64,000 nucleotides of DNA from Mesorhizobium plurifarium. Its GTDB lineage: Bacteria > Pseudomonadota > Alphaproteobacteria > Rhizobiales > Rhizobiaceae. Of the stretch, positions 10,349-17,519 are shown piece after piece (the stretch's first letter is position 1; each line of letters starts with the position of its first letter). Position numbers and translations under genes: made by a program. Below the pieces are notes generated by a model. The model had not been told where the DNA came from. It saw only the letters and a list, made by a program, of their open reading frames with translations, and made no database searches. The stretch is taken from the NCBI GenBank assembly GCA_000824785.1, contig CCNB01000006.1, positions 211,642 through 275,641 of the forward strand. Reading direction: 5' to 3'.

Positions 10349-11179
10349 ATGACGGGCATGGAAACGACGGAAAAACGCCAACGCGGCCGGCCGCGCGCCT
10401 TCAATGGTCCGTCCGAAGCGGCGTCGGTGCAGTCGCTCGACCGGGCGCTGCGGATCCTGGCGATCGTCGCCGAGGCCAGCGGCCTGTCGCTGAGTGAAAT
10501 CGCGGCGCAAAGCGGCATTGCCGCGTCCACCGCCTATCGCATGCTGACGACGCTGGAGAACCACGGCATGGTCGAGTTCGATACGACCGACCAGCTCTGG
10601 TCCGTCGGCGTCGAGACCTACCGCATGGGCGCGGCCTTTCTTCGCCGCCGCAAGCTCGTCGACCGCGCCCGCATCGTCATGCAGGAATTGATGGAGAAGA
10701 CCGGCGAGACCGCCAATCTGGGTGTCGCCGAGGACGATTGCGTCGTCTTCGTCAGCCAGGTCGAGACGCATCAGGCGATCCGCGCCTTTTTCCGGCCGGG
10801 CACGCGCAGCCCCTTCCATGCGTCCGGTATCGGCAAGGCCGTCCTGGCGCATCTCGAGCCGGAACGGGTCGCCGCCATCCTGCGCAAGGCGGGCCTGCAG
10901 CGCTACACCGACAAGACGCTCTCAGATATCTCTGCGCTCGCCCACGATCTGGCGACCATCAAGCATCGCGGCTGGTCGGTCGACGACGAGGAACGCCACC
11001 CCGGCATGCGCTGCGTGGCCGCCGCCATCTTCAACGAATATGGCGAGCCGATCGGCGGCGTTTCGGTGTCCGGCCCGACGGTGCGGGTCACGCCCGGGCG
11101 GCTGGCCGAGATCGGCCCGCTGGTGCGCGACGCCGCGGTCGAGGTGACGAAGATGATCGGCGGCGTGAAAGCGTATTAG
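10349..11179 (+). CDS. IclR-family transcriptional regulator of the glyoxylate operon
   Basis: The 276-residue protein has a short basic start (KRQRGRPRAF), an IclR winged helix-turn-helix at about 27-80 (ALRILAIVAEA, LSEIAAQSGIAASTAYRML) and a GAF-like effector domain with the conserved FHASGIGKAVLA stretch. It is divergent from gcl across a 194-bp AT-rich region with three dyads, so control of gcl-hyi-glxR and of itself is inferred, as for AllR/GclR-type regulators; the effector may be glyoxylate. An alternative start is ATG 10358. Its stop overlaps that of the next convergent gene by 4 bp. Confidence 0.88.
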   Translation: MTGMETTEKRQRGRPRAFNGPSEAASVQSLDRALRILAIVAEASGLSLSEIAAQSGIAASTAYRMLTTLENHGMVEFDTTDQLWSVGVETYRMGAAFLRRRKLVDRARIVMQELMEKTGETANLGVAEDDCVVFVSQVETHQAIRAFFRPGTRSPFHASGIGKAVLAHLEPERVAAILRKAGLQRYTDKTLSDISALAHDLATIKHRGWSVDDEERHPGMRCVAAAIFNEYGEPIGGVSVSGPTVRVTPGRLAEIGPLVRDAAVEVTKMIGGVKAY

Positions 11180-11535
11180 AACGCGCCCGGCAAGGCGCTC
11201 TTGGCCGATATGTCGAAGAAATCGAGCAGGATGGCCAGCCCGACGCCACAGGCCGCCAAGATGAGGCCGGCGATGAATATCCGACTGGCGCGGTCATGGA
11301 TGCTTCGCTGCAGGGATTTGATGTCGAGCAGGATGGCGAGCGCCCGTATCTGCAGCGCAATGCCGACCAGGATCGGCAGCACGGCAATCAGATGGTAGGT
11401 CTGCCATGGGATCGGGTTGGCCGCCCAATGGGTGATGAAGCCCAGCGAAAACGCAAGCAGGATGCCGACGATGGTGATGGTGCCGTTGCGGAAAACCGGT
11501 TCGACCCGTTCTTCCCTGGGATCCTGCTCGTTCAT
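11176..11535 (-). CDS. Small membrane protein, unknown function
   Basis: The 119-residue protein has three clear hydrophobic segments (TITIVGILLAFSLGFI, LIAVLPILVGIALQI, IFIAGLILAACGVGLAILL) after an acidic cytoplasmic start. No family with a known role was recognised. Its stop overlaps the iclR stop by 4 bp. Hydropathy strongly supports a real gene. Confidence 0.75.
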   Translation of the reverse strand: MNEQDPREERVEPVFRNGTITIVGILLAFSLGFITHWAANPIPWQTYHLIAVLPILVGIALQIRALAILLDIKSLQRSIHDRASRIFIAGLILAACGVGLAILLDFFDISAKSALPGAF

Positions 11536-11693
11536 GCCACCCTCCCCTCGTTTGGCGCCGAAGCCAGCCTAAACGCTCGCAAAATCGCTGTACATCGCTG
11601 GTTGCCTGGCAGGGGCCGGCGGAGCATAGGCAGGCCGAACGCCGGACTTGACCGTCTTGCCGGGGCGTTGGCATGCGTGCGAAAGGGCACGGG

Positions 11694-12113
11694 ATGCGGA
11701 AAACAGTTTTCCTCCTATCCGTCGCTTCCCTTTGCGGCTGCGTGGCGGCACCGGCGCCGGTCGAGCCGATCGCTGCACCCGGCGGCAACCCGCGCGTCGA
11801 TCCCATTCCGATTTCACTGGCCCTGGAGGAGATCATCACCGCCGGCGTCCGCCAGCATCTGAAGAACCCCATTGCCGCAAAGTTCGGAACGATGCTTGCC
11901 GGAGAGCGCACATTGGACAGTCGCCACGAGATCGTGGTGTGCGGCTATGTGGACGACAAGGGCTCTCCCGGCGGCACCGAGCCTTTCATCGGCAAGATCT
12001 ATCCCGATGCCGGAAGCAACTTCGAACTCGTCGCGATAAACGACGTTTCGGTCAGCGGCGCCTGTAAGGCGGCGGGATTGGCGATGCCGGAGGCGAAGTC
12101 CGCTTCCAATTAA
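11694..12113 (+). CDS. Small predicted lipoprotein
   Basis: A 139-residue protein with a lipoprotein-like signal (MRKTVFLLSVASLCGC; lipobox Cys at about 16). The mature part contains PIAAKFGTMLAG and VCGYVDDKGSPGG, a pattern seen in rhizobial hypothetical lipoproteins; the function is unknown. The start is chosen at the ATG that begins the signal peptide, behind GAAAGGG. It is followed by a hairpin that can terminate from both sides. Confidence 0.75.
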   Translation: MRKTVFLLSVASLCGCVAAPAPVEPIAAPGGNPRVDPIPISLALEEIITAGVRQHLKNPIAAKFGTMLAGERTLDSRHEIVVCGYVDDKGSPGGTEPFIGKIYPDAGSNFELVAINDVSVSGACKAAGLAMPEAKSASN

Positions 12114-12148
12114 CCCATCTGGCGAATCCGCTAACGGTCAAACGCAAG

Positions 12149-12174
12149 AAAAGGGGCCACGTACAGCCCCTCTT
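12149..12174. terminator. Bidirectional terminator
   Basis: Stem AGGGGC / GCCCCT is flanked by A-rich and T-rich tracts on opposite sides. It lies between the convergent lipoprotein and BA14K genes. Confidence 0.7.
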
Positions 12175-12198
12175 TCCTGTCGTTGATCTTGCTCCCTC

Positions 12199-12504
12199 CT
12201 AGAGCCTGCAATAGCGCGGGCCGTCGTAGCTCATATAGGTGTCGGTGCGCTCGTCGTAGCTGGCATAGCGCGCATAGCAGCGGCGGACGTGGATCGAGTC
12301 GTAGCCATCGTCCTCGACATAGACGGTTCGGGGCTGCTGGGCGAGCAGGCTGCCGAGAACGAAGCCGCCGACGCCGGCTGCGATGCCGATGCCGAGTTCG
12401 CGGTGATGATGGCCGTGGGCGGCCGAAGGCTGGACGGTGCCGACGAGCGAGCCGGCGGCGACGGTGGTGGCGATGAGGCCGGAAACGATGGTGCGCTTGA
12501 ACAT
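12199..12504 (-). CDS. BA14K-family secreted protein
   Basis: A 101-residue protein with a signal peptide (cleavage likely after PSAA), a HGHHHRE segment, a Gly-rich hydrophobic segment, and a C-terminal motif with RRCYARYASYDERTDTYMSYD and final C-rich end, typical of the BA14K family (named for a Brucella immunoreactive lectin-like protein). AGGAG precedes ATG 12504. The leader is clearly related to that of the histidine-rich protein upstream, suggesting local duplication. Confidence 0.88.
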   Translation of the reverse strand: MFKRTIVSGLIATTVAAGSLVGTVQPSAAHGHHHRELGIGIAAGVGGFVLGSLLAQQPRTVYVEDDGYDSIHVRRCYARYASYDERTDTYMSYDGPRYCRL

Positions 12505-12654
12505 GACGATCTCCTGTTTCAATGGAGAGGCGAACCATCCGCCTCTTGATCATGGGTCGCCGCCAGTCGGAAAATGGTTCGAAGTTTTTTGGAAATTTTT
12601 CGCCGACGATTCTTCCGGCTTTTCCCCCGCCTCCGGCTGCTGGTCGCCCGGAAC

Positions 12655-12683
12655 GAAAAAAGGGCGGCCCGAGAGCCGCCCTT
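12655..12683 (-). terminator. Strong terminator of the His-rich gene
   Basis: Stem AAGGGCGGC / GCCGCCCTT followed by a run of six T on the minus strand, 22 bp after the stop. Confidence 0.88.
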
Positions 12684-12704
12684 CGAAGACAAATGGTCTT
12701 CTCG

Positions 12705-12911
12705 TCAGAGGAAGATGATCACCTTGCCGTGGTGGTGATGCTTGTGATGGTGCCACCACCAGAAGTTCTTGTGATGCTTCTTGTGGTGATTGTGGTGGTG
12801 ATGATGATGGTGGTGGTTGCCGTGAGCCGAGGACGTTTCGACCGTGGCGGCCAGCGCGCCGGTGGCGACGAAGACGGCGACGAGGCCTGAGGTAAGGGTA
12901 CGCTTCAACAT
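12705..12911 (-). CDS. Histidine-rich exported mini-protein
   Basis: A 68-residue protein with a signal peptide (MLKRTLTSGLVAVFVATGAL...) and a mature part of about 38 residues containing about 20 His, plus Lys and a WWW triplet. A strong ribosome site (AGGAG) and a strong terminator show a real transcription unit. The leader and the SSAHGN junction match those of the BA14K gene just downstream, so the two are paralogues in which the BA14K domain has been replaced by His repeats. Periplasmic metal buffering (Zn, Ni, Cu or Co) is inference only. Confidence 0.8.
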   Translation of the reverse strand: MLKRTLTSGLVAVFVATGALAATVETSSAHGNHHHHHHHHNHHKKHHKNFWWWHHHKHHHHGKVIIFL

Positions 12912-12995
12912 GATGATCTCCTGGATCCTTGATCGAGGCGACCATTCGCCTCTCGGGAGATCAGTCGTGGCGAAGCGGCAAAAGGTTCGAATTGA

Positions 12996-13083
12996 GCGAA
13001 TAGCGAATGGCCAATAGCAAATAGGGAAGCCACCACGCCAGGGGCCGAAACTCCCTATTCGCTAATCACTATTCGCTATTCGC
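12996..13083. repeat. Imperfect inverted repeat built on GCGAATAG
   Basis: The arms at 12996-13029 and 13051-13083 are about 33 bp and mostly complementary, each made of repeated GCGAATAGCGAAT-type words, around a 21-bp GC-rich loop. It has no coding potential and lies between two minus-strand genes. Confidence 0.75.
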
Positions 13084-13089
13084 TCTCTT

Positions 13090-13257
13090 TCATCCCATCC
13101 CCGTGACATGCCTCAGCCAGAAGGCGAGCACGATGAAGCCGACGAAGGTGGCGACGCCGGTCCAGTCGATATTGGCCTTCTTCAGATCGCTGACGACCTT
13201 CACCAGCAGAAGCCAGGTCACGACGATGAGCGGCAGGATGATGACGAATCTGATCAT
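13090..13257 (-). CDS. Small membrane protein, unknown
   Basis: A 55-residue product with two hydrophobic segments (FVIILPLIVVTWLLLV and TFVGFIVLAFWL) joined by a short charged linker. The start at 13257 (MIRFVII) is preferred to a longer frame from 13332 because the membrane segment then begins the protein; the ribosome site is poor. No family recognised. Confidence 0.5.
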   Translation of the reverse strand: MIRFVIILPLIVVTWLLLVKVVSDLKKANIDWTGVATFVGFIVLAFWLRHVTGMG

Positions 13258-13366
13258 GCGGCACCCGTTCGATGCGATTGCACCTGCGGAGCATGTAGGA
13301 AGCGGCGCTCCGCTTTTCAGCATGCCGGCCAAGCCACGGCGTCCATTAGCAAGCCAAAACGGAGTT

Positions 13367-13396
13367 TTGTCTTTACTGGCGCACGAAATGTGCTAC
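13367..13396 (+). promoter_or_regulatory. Predicted promoter of tRNA-Thr
   Basis: TTGTCT, 18-nt spacer and TGCTAC, ending 11 bp before the mature tRNA 5' end. The match to sigma-70 is moderate. Confidence 0.4.
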
Positions 13397-13407
13397 CGGA
13401 GCGCCGT

Positions 13408-13483
13408 GCCCTTGTAGCTCAGCTGGTAGAGCAGCGGTTTTGTAAACCGAAGGTCGCGGGTTCGATCCCTGCCGGGGGCACCA
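13408..13483 (+). tRNA. tRNA-Thr(TGT)
   Basis: Acceptor GCCCTTG / CGGGGGC (with G-U pairs), D-arm GCTCAGCTGGTAGAGC, anticodon loop TTTGTAA (anticodon TGT), T-arm GGGTTCGATCCC and encoded CCA. The sequence downstream is accessory-like, but no duplicated tRNA 3' end was found that would mark an integrated element. Confidence 0.96.
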
Positions 13484-13690
13484 TCCTTCTGAACGTAAGT
13501 CCCTGTTTTGCAGTCATAATCTGACATGCTCTCAATCGCGATTATCAGCCAGCGGCACGTGTACCGGGCGATTGTGTAAGGATATGTGCAAGAGAAAGGC
13601 GCTTCTGTTGCGGTGTTTTCGCACGAATCCGACCGTTCTTTCAGGGCACGTGGCGCACCTCACAGCGTGCCACAAGGCCAGCCACGTCGA

Positions 13691-13985
13691 TCAGATACGC
13701 GGAAAAGGACCCCCACTGTTAAGCAAGGTTGCCAGGGCTACGATGATCTGCTGCATCACGAAGGGCTTGGCGATCATGATGCTGTTGGGGGCCCCATGGA
13801 TGCCCAGTCGACCGCGCCGTCACCGCTCATATAAATCGCGGGAAGGTTTGGACTGACTCTTCTTACGTGGCGCGCGACATCCCATCCCGTGGGCCCGTTG
13901 CCCAGCCTGATATCCGACGCCAGGGCCACGATGCCTTGGGGTTGTCGTCGAAGCATGCCATGGCGTCCATCCCCGCGCATACTGG
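13691..13985 (-). pseudogene. Decayed CheY-like response regulator
   Basis: Frame pieces of a receiver domain are spread over two frames. One frame reads ASDIRLGNGPTGWDVARHVR and AIYMSGDGAVDWASMG, the Asp/Thr-loop region of rhizobial single-domain regulators, then stops. In the next frame the expected continuation APNSIMIAKPFVMQQIIVAL follows directly, so a one-base shift lies in the GGGGGCCCC run near 13787. A second break is likely near 13930, where GMDAMACFDDNPK sits in another frame. The N-terminal part is missing and the remnant abuts the DUF892 gene. Confidence 0.7.
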
Positions 13986-13996
13986 AAGCCGATAGA

Positions 13997-14506
13997 TTAG
14001 CGCTTCGCTGCGTCGCTGTCAGCTTCGGCGCGAGTAAGAAACGTCGCCGCGACCTGAGCAAGATTGTTCTTCAGCCACTCCGCCATGGCTTCCTCCTCGC
14101 GCAGGTTCTGCTCGCACACGCGTGCGATCTCGGCTTCACCCAGTTCATTGGCCGCCGCTATCAGGATCGTGTACGAAGCTATCTCCATATGCTCGAAGGT
14201 GTAGCTGGCAAGAGAGCCTTTCATCACTTCGTCGCCGGCGAAGACACCACTGATCGATTGCGCCATCGCCGCCAGCTTGCCGCCAGCATCCTTGAGGGTT
14301 GAGGAACCCTCGTCCAAACCATCGAGACAGACTTGCAAGCGCCGAGCCTGTTCCTTGGTTTCGTCGAGGTGGATTCGTATACGCTCGCTAAGATCCGGGT
14401 AACTGTCGAGCCGGCTCAGTTGCCCGGAGAGCATCGTCTCGGCTTGCTCTTCCATGGCGTGAGCGTCCCTCAGCCACTGGATAAGCCATTCGCGTGACTC
14501 AGGCAT
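13997..14506 (-). CDS. DUF892 (YciE/YciF-like) ferritin-like protein
   Basis: A 169-residue all-helical protein of the DUF892/YciF family: WLRDAHAMEEQAETMLSGQ near the start, then HLDETKEQARRL, and a later EHMEIASYTILIAAA with metal-ligand type Glu/His residues. The fold is ferritin-like; members are stress-induced, with no proven reaction. AAGGAG precedes ATG 14506 and a sigma-EcfG-like promoter lies at 14538-14562. The neighbouring Mn catalase, another ferritin-like protein, suggests a peroxide or desiccation response. Confidence 0.9.
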   Translation of the reverse strand: MPESREWLIQWLRDAHAMEEQAETMLSGQLSRLDSYPDLSERIRIHLDETKEQARRLQVCLDGLDEGSSTLKDAGGKLAAMAQSISGVFAGDEVMKGSLASYTFEHMEIASYTILIAAANELGEAEIARVCEQNLREEEAMAEWLKNNLAQVAATFLTRAEADSDAAKR

Positions 14507-14537
14507 TGCAGTCTCTCCTTTTTCGTCGCCGGCCCCG

Positions 14538-14562
14538 AACAACAGAACCTGCTGTTTGTTCC
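14538..14562 (-). promoter_or_regulatory. Sigma-EcfG-like promoter of the DUF892 gene
   Basis: GGAAC, 16-nt spacer and TGTT on the minus strand, close to the alphaproteobacterial general stress consensus GGAAC-N16/17-CGTT. It ends 31 bp before the ATG. Confidence 0.55.
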
Positions 14563-14625
14563 CCAAGGCCGCCCGGAACGCCGGCGGGGCGAAGACGGGC
14601 GTTAGAGGCCGGACGCGCCATGGCC

Positions 14626-14844
14626 CTAAAGCGGAACGGACGGCAAAGGATGCTGTTCGGGTTCCCTAAGCTTCCGTGCTTCAATGACGAGAACCACGAC
14701 ATCCTCGCCGTGCAATTTGATCAGCGCGCGTACCTGGTCTTCCGTGATGCCATTCACGCCTGCAAAGTAGCCGACTTCATAGGCTTCATCCGCCGAAACA
14801 CGGTTCGGATTGCGAAAAACATGCTCGGCACTGTCGTCTGCCAT
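14626..14844 (-). CDS. DUF3606-family small protein
   Basis: A 72-residue protein with the DUF3606 pattern: short acidic start, then EAYEVGYFAGVNGITEDQVRALI and a C-terminal amphipathic helix. It begins 5 bp after the Mn-catalase stop, so it is cotranscribed with it. The family has no known function but is common in stress islands of rhizobia. A longer frame running into the catalase gene out of register was rejected. Confidence 0.8.
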   Translation of the reverse strand: MADDSAEHVFRNPNRVSADEAYEVGYFAGVNGITEDQVRALIKLHGEDVVVLVIEARKLREPEQHPLPSVPL

Positions 14845-14849
14845 TGAGC

Positions 14850-15830
14850 TTACCGGGACTTCGCCTTCGATGTTTTCTTCCTGGCAGCCGCTTCCGCCTG
14901 CGCCGGAGCCTCGTTGATGTTGGCGGCTCCGCCCATATCCCCATTCTTGGTCCGTCCGGCCCCAGGACCGGCGCCTATGTCCGCGCCTGTGGTCGGGTCG
15001 GAAGCGGGATCCGAAAGCGTCCGCTCGCCCATCTTGGCGACCACTTTCATGTCCTTCGCCGCCAGCTTGACCGTTGCCGTCCCGTCGCCGCCATCCGCCG
15101 GCATAACTTCCTCCAGATCGTCCACGCGATCCCATTCATCTCCCGAGTTCCACGGCCCGTTGGTATCCCCTTCGCCCTGGGAGGTGTTGACGTACATGCT
15201 CGCAAATTTCTCAACGCCGGGGAGCTTGCCGGTCGGGAAGTTGTGCTCGATGGCGTACAGCGCTTTCTCGAATGATTTTTGATGCGCGATCTCGCGCGTC
15301 ATCAAAAAGCCGAGCGCGTCCTTAACGCCCGGATCGTCGGTGATGTTGATCAGCCGCTCGTAGACGATCTTGGCACGCGCCTCGGCCGAAATGTTCGAGC
15401 GCAGGTCGACGGTAGGCTCGCCGCGCGAGTCGACATAGGCGGCAGTCCAGGGCACGCCGGCGGAATCGCACAATGCGGGCGCGCCGCCGAACAAGATCGA
15501 TTCCTTGGCTGTCGTGCCGCTGGCACCGACCATCAGATAGAGCTCGGCTTCCTTCATCTGCCCCTCGGCCAGCTGTGCCTTAAGACCTTTGTTGAGCATT
15601 GTGACGATCGAACCGACCACTTCGAGGTGGCTGAGTTCTTCGGTGGCGATATCGAGCAACATGTCTTTGCGGCCCATATCGTCCTCGCCCAGGCCTTGCG
15701 TGAAATAGCGCATCGCGGCGGCGAGCTCGCCATCGGCGCCGCCAAATTGCTCCATGATCATGCACGCTAAACGCGGGTTCGGCTCGGAAACGCGGACGGT
15801 GTACTGCAGTCGCTTGTTGTGCATGAACAT
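14850..15830 (-). CDS. Manganese (non-heme) catalase
   Basis: Disproportionates hydrogen peroxide with a dinuclear Mn centre. The 326-residue protein shows the ferritin-like four-helix ligand set: Glu near 35 (GADGELAAAMRY), EELSH at about 64-68, and the second pair in SAEARAKIVYERL and MTREIAHQKSFEKAL. The Lys-rich C-terminus (ARKKTSKAKSR) is a family variable. GGAG precedes ATG 15830 and a sigma-EcfG-like promoter lies at 15861-15886. DUF3606 follows in the same operon. Confidence 0.93.
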   Translation of the reverse strand: MFMHNKRLQYTVRVSEPNPRLACMIMEQFGGADGELAAAMRYFTQGLGEDDMGRKDMLLDIATEELSHLEVVGSIVTMLNKGLKAQLAEGQMKEAELYLMVGASGTTAKESILFGGAPALCDSAGVPWTAAYVDSRGEPTVDLRSNISAEARAKIVYERLINITDDPGVKDALGFLMTREIAHQKSFEKALYAIEHNFPTGKLPGVEKFASMYVNTSQGEGDTNGPWNSGDEWDRVDDLEEVMPADGGDGTATVKLAAKDMKVVAKMGERTLSDPASDPTTGADIGAGPGAGRTKNGDMGGAANINEAPAQAEAAARKKTSKAKSR

Positions 15831-15860
15831 TGCAAATTCTCCAGGGTTGGGGCGCCCCCC

Positions 15861-15886
15861 AAACACCTCCCTAGGAGGAATGTTCC
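15861..15886 (-). promoter_or_regulatory. Sigma-EcfG-like promoter of the Mn-catalase operon
   Basis: GGAAC, then 16 nt, then TGTT on the minus strand, giving a leader of about 25 nt. It has the same form as the promoter at 14538-14562. Confidence 0.55.
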
Positions 15887-15953
15887 ATCACGGCACGTGA
15901 CTGCTTCGGTGCCTCCCGCGCGGGGCTGCCAAGGAACATTGAAGAACCCGGCG

Positions 15954-16175
15954 ATGTTTTTGCCAATGGCGCTCGCCGATGACATCAGGATGGCGGAACG
16001 GCACGTCCGCCATGGCGAGTTGCACATAGCCCGCCAGCATTCACTCATTGCCGGGTTAGAAGCCGCGGGCAAGCCTGCCGATGGAGCGAAGGCGTTCCTG
16101 GCATTGCTCGAAGATTTGCAGATGTTGCACCGGGCGCATCTCTCAAGGCTGCTGCGCAGGGCGTCCGGAGGGTGA
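15954..16175 (+). CDS. Small conserved helical protein
   Basis: A 73-residue product (MFLPMALADDIRMAERHVRHGE...) that is mostly amphipathic helix with paired His/Arg motifs (HIARQHSLIAGL, LHRAHLSRLL). Similar short proteins are frequent in rhizobia and their role is unknown. A GGAAC-N17-TGTT motif starts at 15933, which would place transcription close to the ATG at 15966; the start may be that ATG instead. It is divergent from the Mn-catalase operon. Confidence 0.55.
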   Translation: MFLPMALADDIRMAERHVRHGELHIARQHSLIAGLEAAGKPADGAKAFLALLEDLQMLHRAHLSRLLRRASGG

Positions 16176-16286
16176 CCGGATTCGTCGCTTTCTAGGCGAC
16201 GGCGGAAAGACGTGGCTCTTCCGACGCGAGCAGCGTAGGCAAATGCGCACTAGCGGCGAAAGCCGCTCTGGAGTCGAGGTGATGAC

Positions 16287-16892
16287 GTGCTGAATGACCT
16301 GTTTGAGAAAAACCGGGCCTGGTCGGAGGAACGCCGCCGCGAAGACCCCCACTATTTCGAACGGCTCTCCAACCTTCAGCGACCGCAATACCTCTGGATC
16401 GGCTGTTCGGACAGCAGGGTGCCGGCCAACACGATCACGGGTCTGGAACCGGGAGAGGTCTTCGTCCACCGCAATGTGGCGAACCTTGTTCATCCAAGCG
16501 ATCTGAACCTGCTGTCGGTGCTCGAGTACGCGATCGACGTGCTGGAGGTGTCACACGTCATCGTCTGCGGCCATTATGGTTGCGGCGGCATCCGGGCCGC
16601 GCTGGACGGAGAACGGCACGGCATCATCGACCATTGGCTGCAGCCCATTCGCGATGTTGCCGAGCAGAACAAGGACGAACTCGACCGCGTCCCCGACCTG
16701 ACGTCGCGCCTGAAGCTCGTTTGCGAGATGAGCACGCGCAACCAGGTTGCGCGGCTTGAGCGCACGCCCATCGTGCAGTGGGCCTGGAAGCGCGGCAAGC
16801 GCGTGCGGATTCACGGCTGGGTCTACGGATTGACCGATGGATTGATCTCGGACCTTAAATGCAGCGTGCCTCCGCTGAATCCTAAAGGCTGA
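16287..16892 (+). CDS. Beta-class carbonic anhydrase
   Basis: Interconverts CO2 and bicarbonate. The 201-residue protein has the beta-class zinc ligands C40, H96 and C99 and the catalytic dyad D42/R44 (CSDSRV ... GHYGCGG). The start is a GTG at 16287 (VLNDLFEKN) behind GAGGTG; no ATG is available in frame near it. The length is normal for the plant-type class. It ends the stress-gene patch. Confidence 0.93.
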   Translation: MLNDLFEKNRAWSEERRREDPHYFERLSNLQRPQYLWIGCSDSRVPANTITGLEPGEVFVHRNVANLVHPSDLNLLSVLEYAIDVLEVSHVIVCGHYGCGGIRAALDGERHGIIDHWLQPIRDVAEQNKDELDRVPDLTSRLKLVCEMSTRNQVARLERTPIVQWAWKRGKRVRIHGWVYGLTDGLISDLKCSVPPLNPKG

Positions 16893-17519
16893 ACCGCAAG
16901 TTTCTCGGCCGATCCCGGCGCGATTGGCCTGCACGGATAGTCGGTGGGACGCTGCTAGCCATGCGCGACCTCGAGGTCTCGGTCGTGCATGGCGGCCACT
17001 TTCCAAGCTTCGGCGAGGTGCGCTACCGGCAACTCATCGACGAATATGTCGCGGGCAGGCACAAGCCGGGCTGTCACCTGCAAGGTGGTTGAGCGAGCGG
17101 AAAAGTTAGGCCTACAGCGCCCTTTGCGGGCAAGGTGTTCCCGTGGCGTCCCCGCAACGGGAAGCCGTCGGCTGCGGCCGCTGGCTCATCTCTTCCGAAT
17201 GACGCACGAGTTCGGCGAACATCAGCGCGAAACTTCCCATCATCAGGAAGACTATGATCAGACGCGTTACCGGCAATAGACAGGTCTCTCGACTGGCCAG
17301 CCCCCGCTAACCCATCCACTGTCGGCTAACATGATCGATCCGGCTTTACGAGTGTTTAAGCCTCGTCTTAACCATTGCGACCATCACATTCATCTCGCGC
17401 CTGTCACGAAGCGCGATTGTCGGGTGGACCGCCGGCCGCCCAGCACCCTTCACAGATACGGGCGGCGCATGCTACGCCGTCGCCGGCGCGGCCCTGCAGA
17501 CGGTCGCCCTCCGGGAGCC
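16893..17519. other. Gene-poor stretch between carbonic anhydrase and nadK
   Basis: Apart from the MBL-fold remnant at 16922-17092 no supported gene was seen. Short frames here have no signal or motif. Part may be decayed DNA at the edge of the accessory patch. Confidence 0.6.
16922..17092 (+). pseudogene. C-terminal remnant of an MBL-fold hydrolase
   Basis: An open frame without start context encodes VVHGGHFPSFGEVRYRQLID and ends PGCHLQGG, the pattern of the C-terminal end of metallo-beta-lactamase-fold hydrolases. The metal-binding HxHxDH region is absent. The rest of the gene is missing upstream, where the carbonic anhydrase gene now stands. Confidence 0.5.

Noticed and set aside
13484..17330. 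Integrated element at tRNA-Thr with att repeats
   Set aside because: No integrase and no second copy of the tRNA 3' end was seen by eye; only the accessory look of the genes remains.
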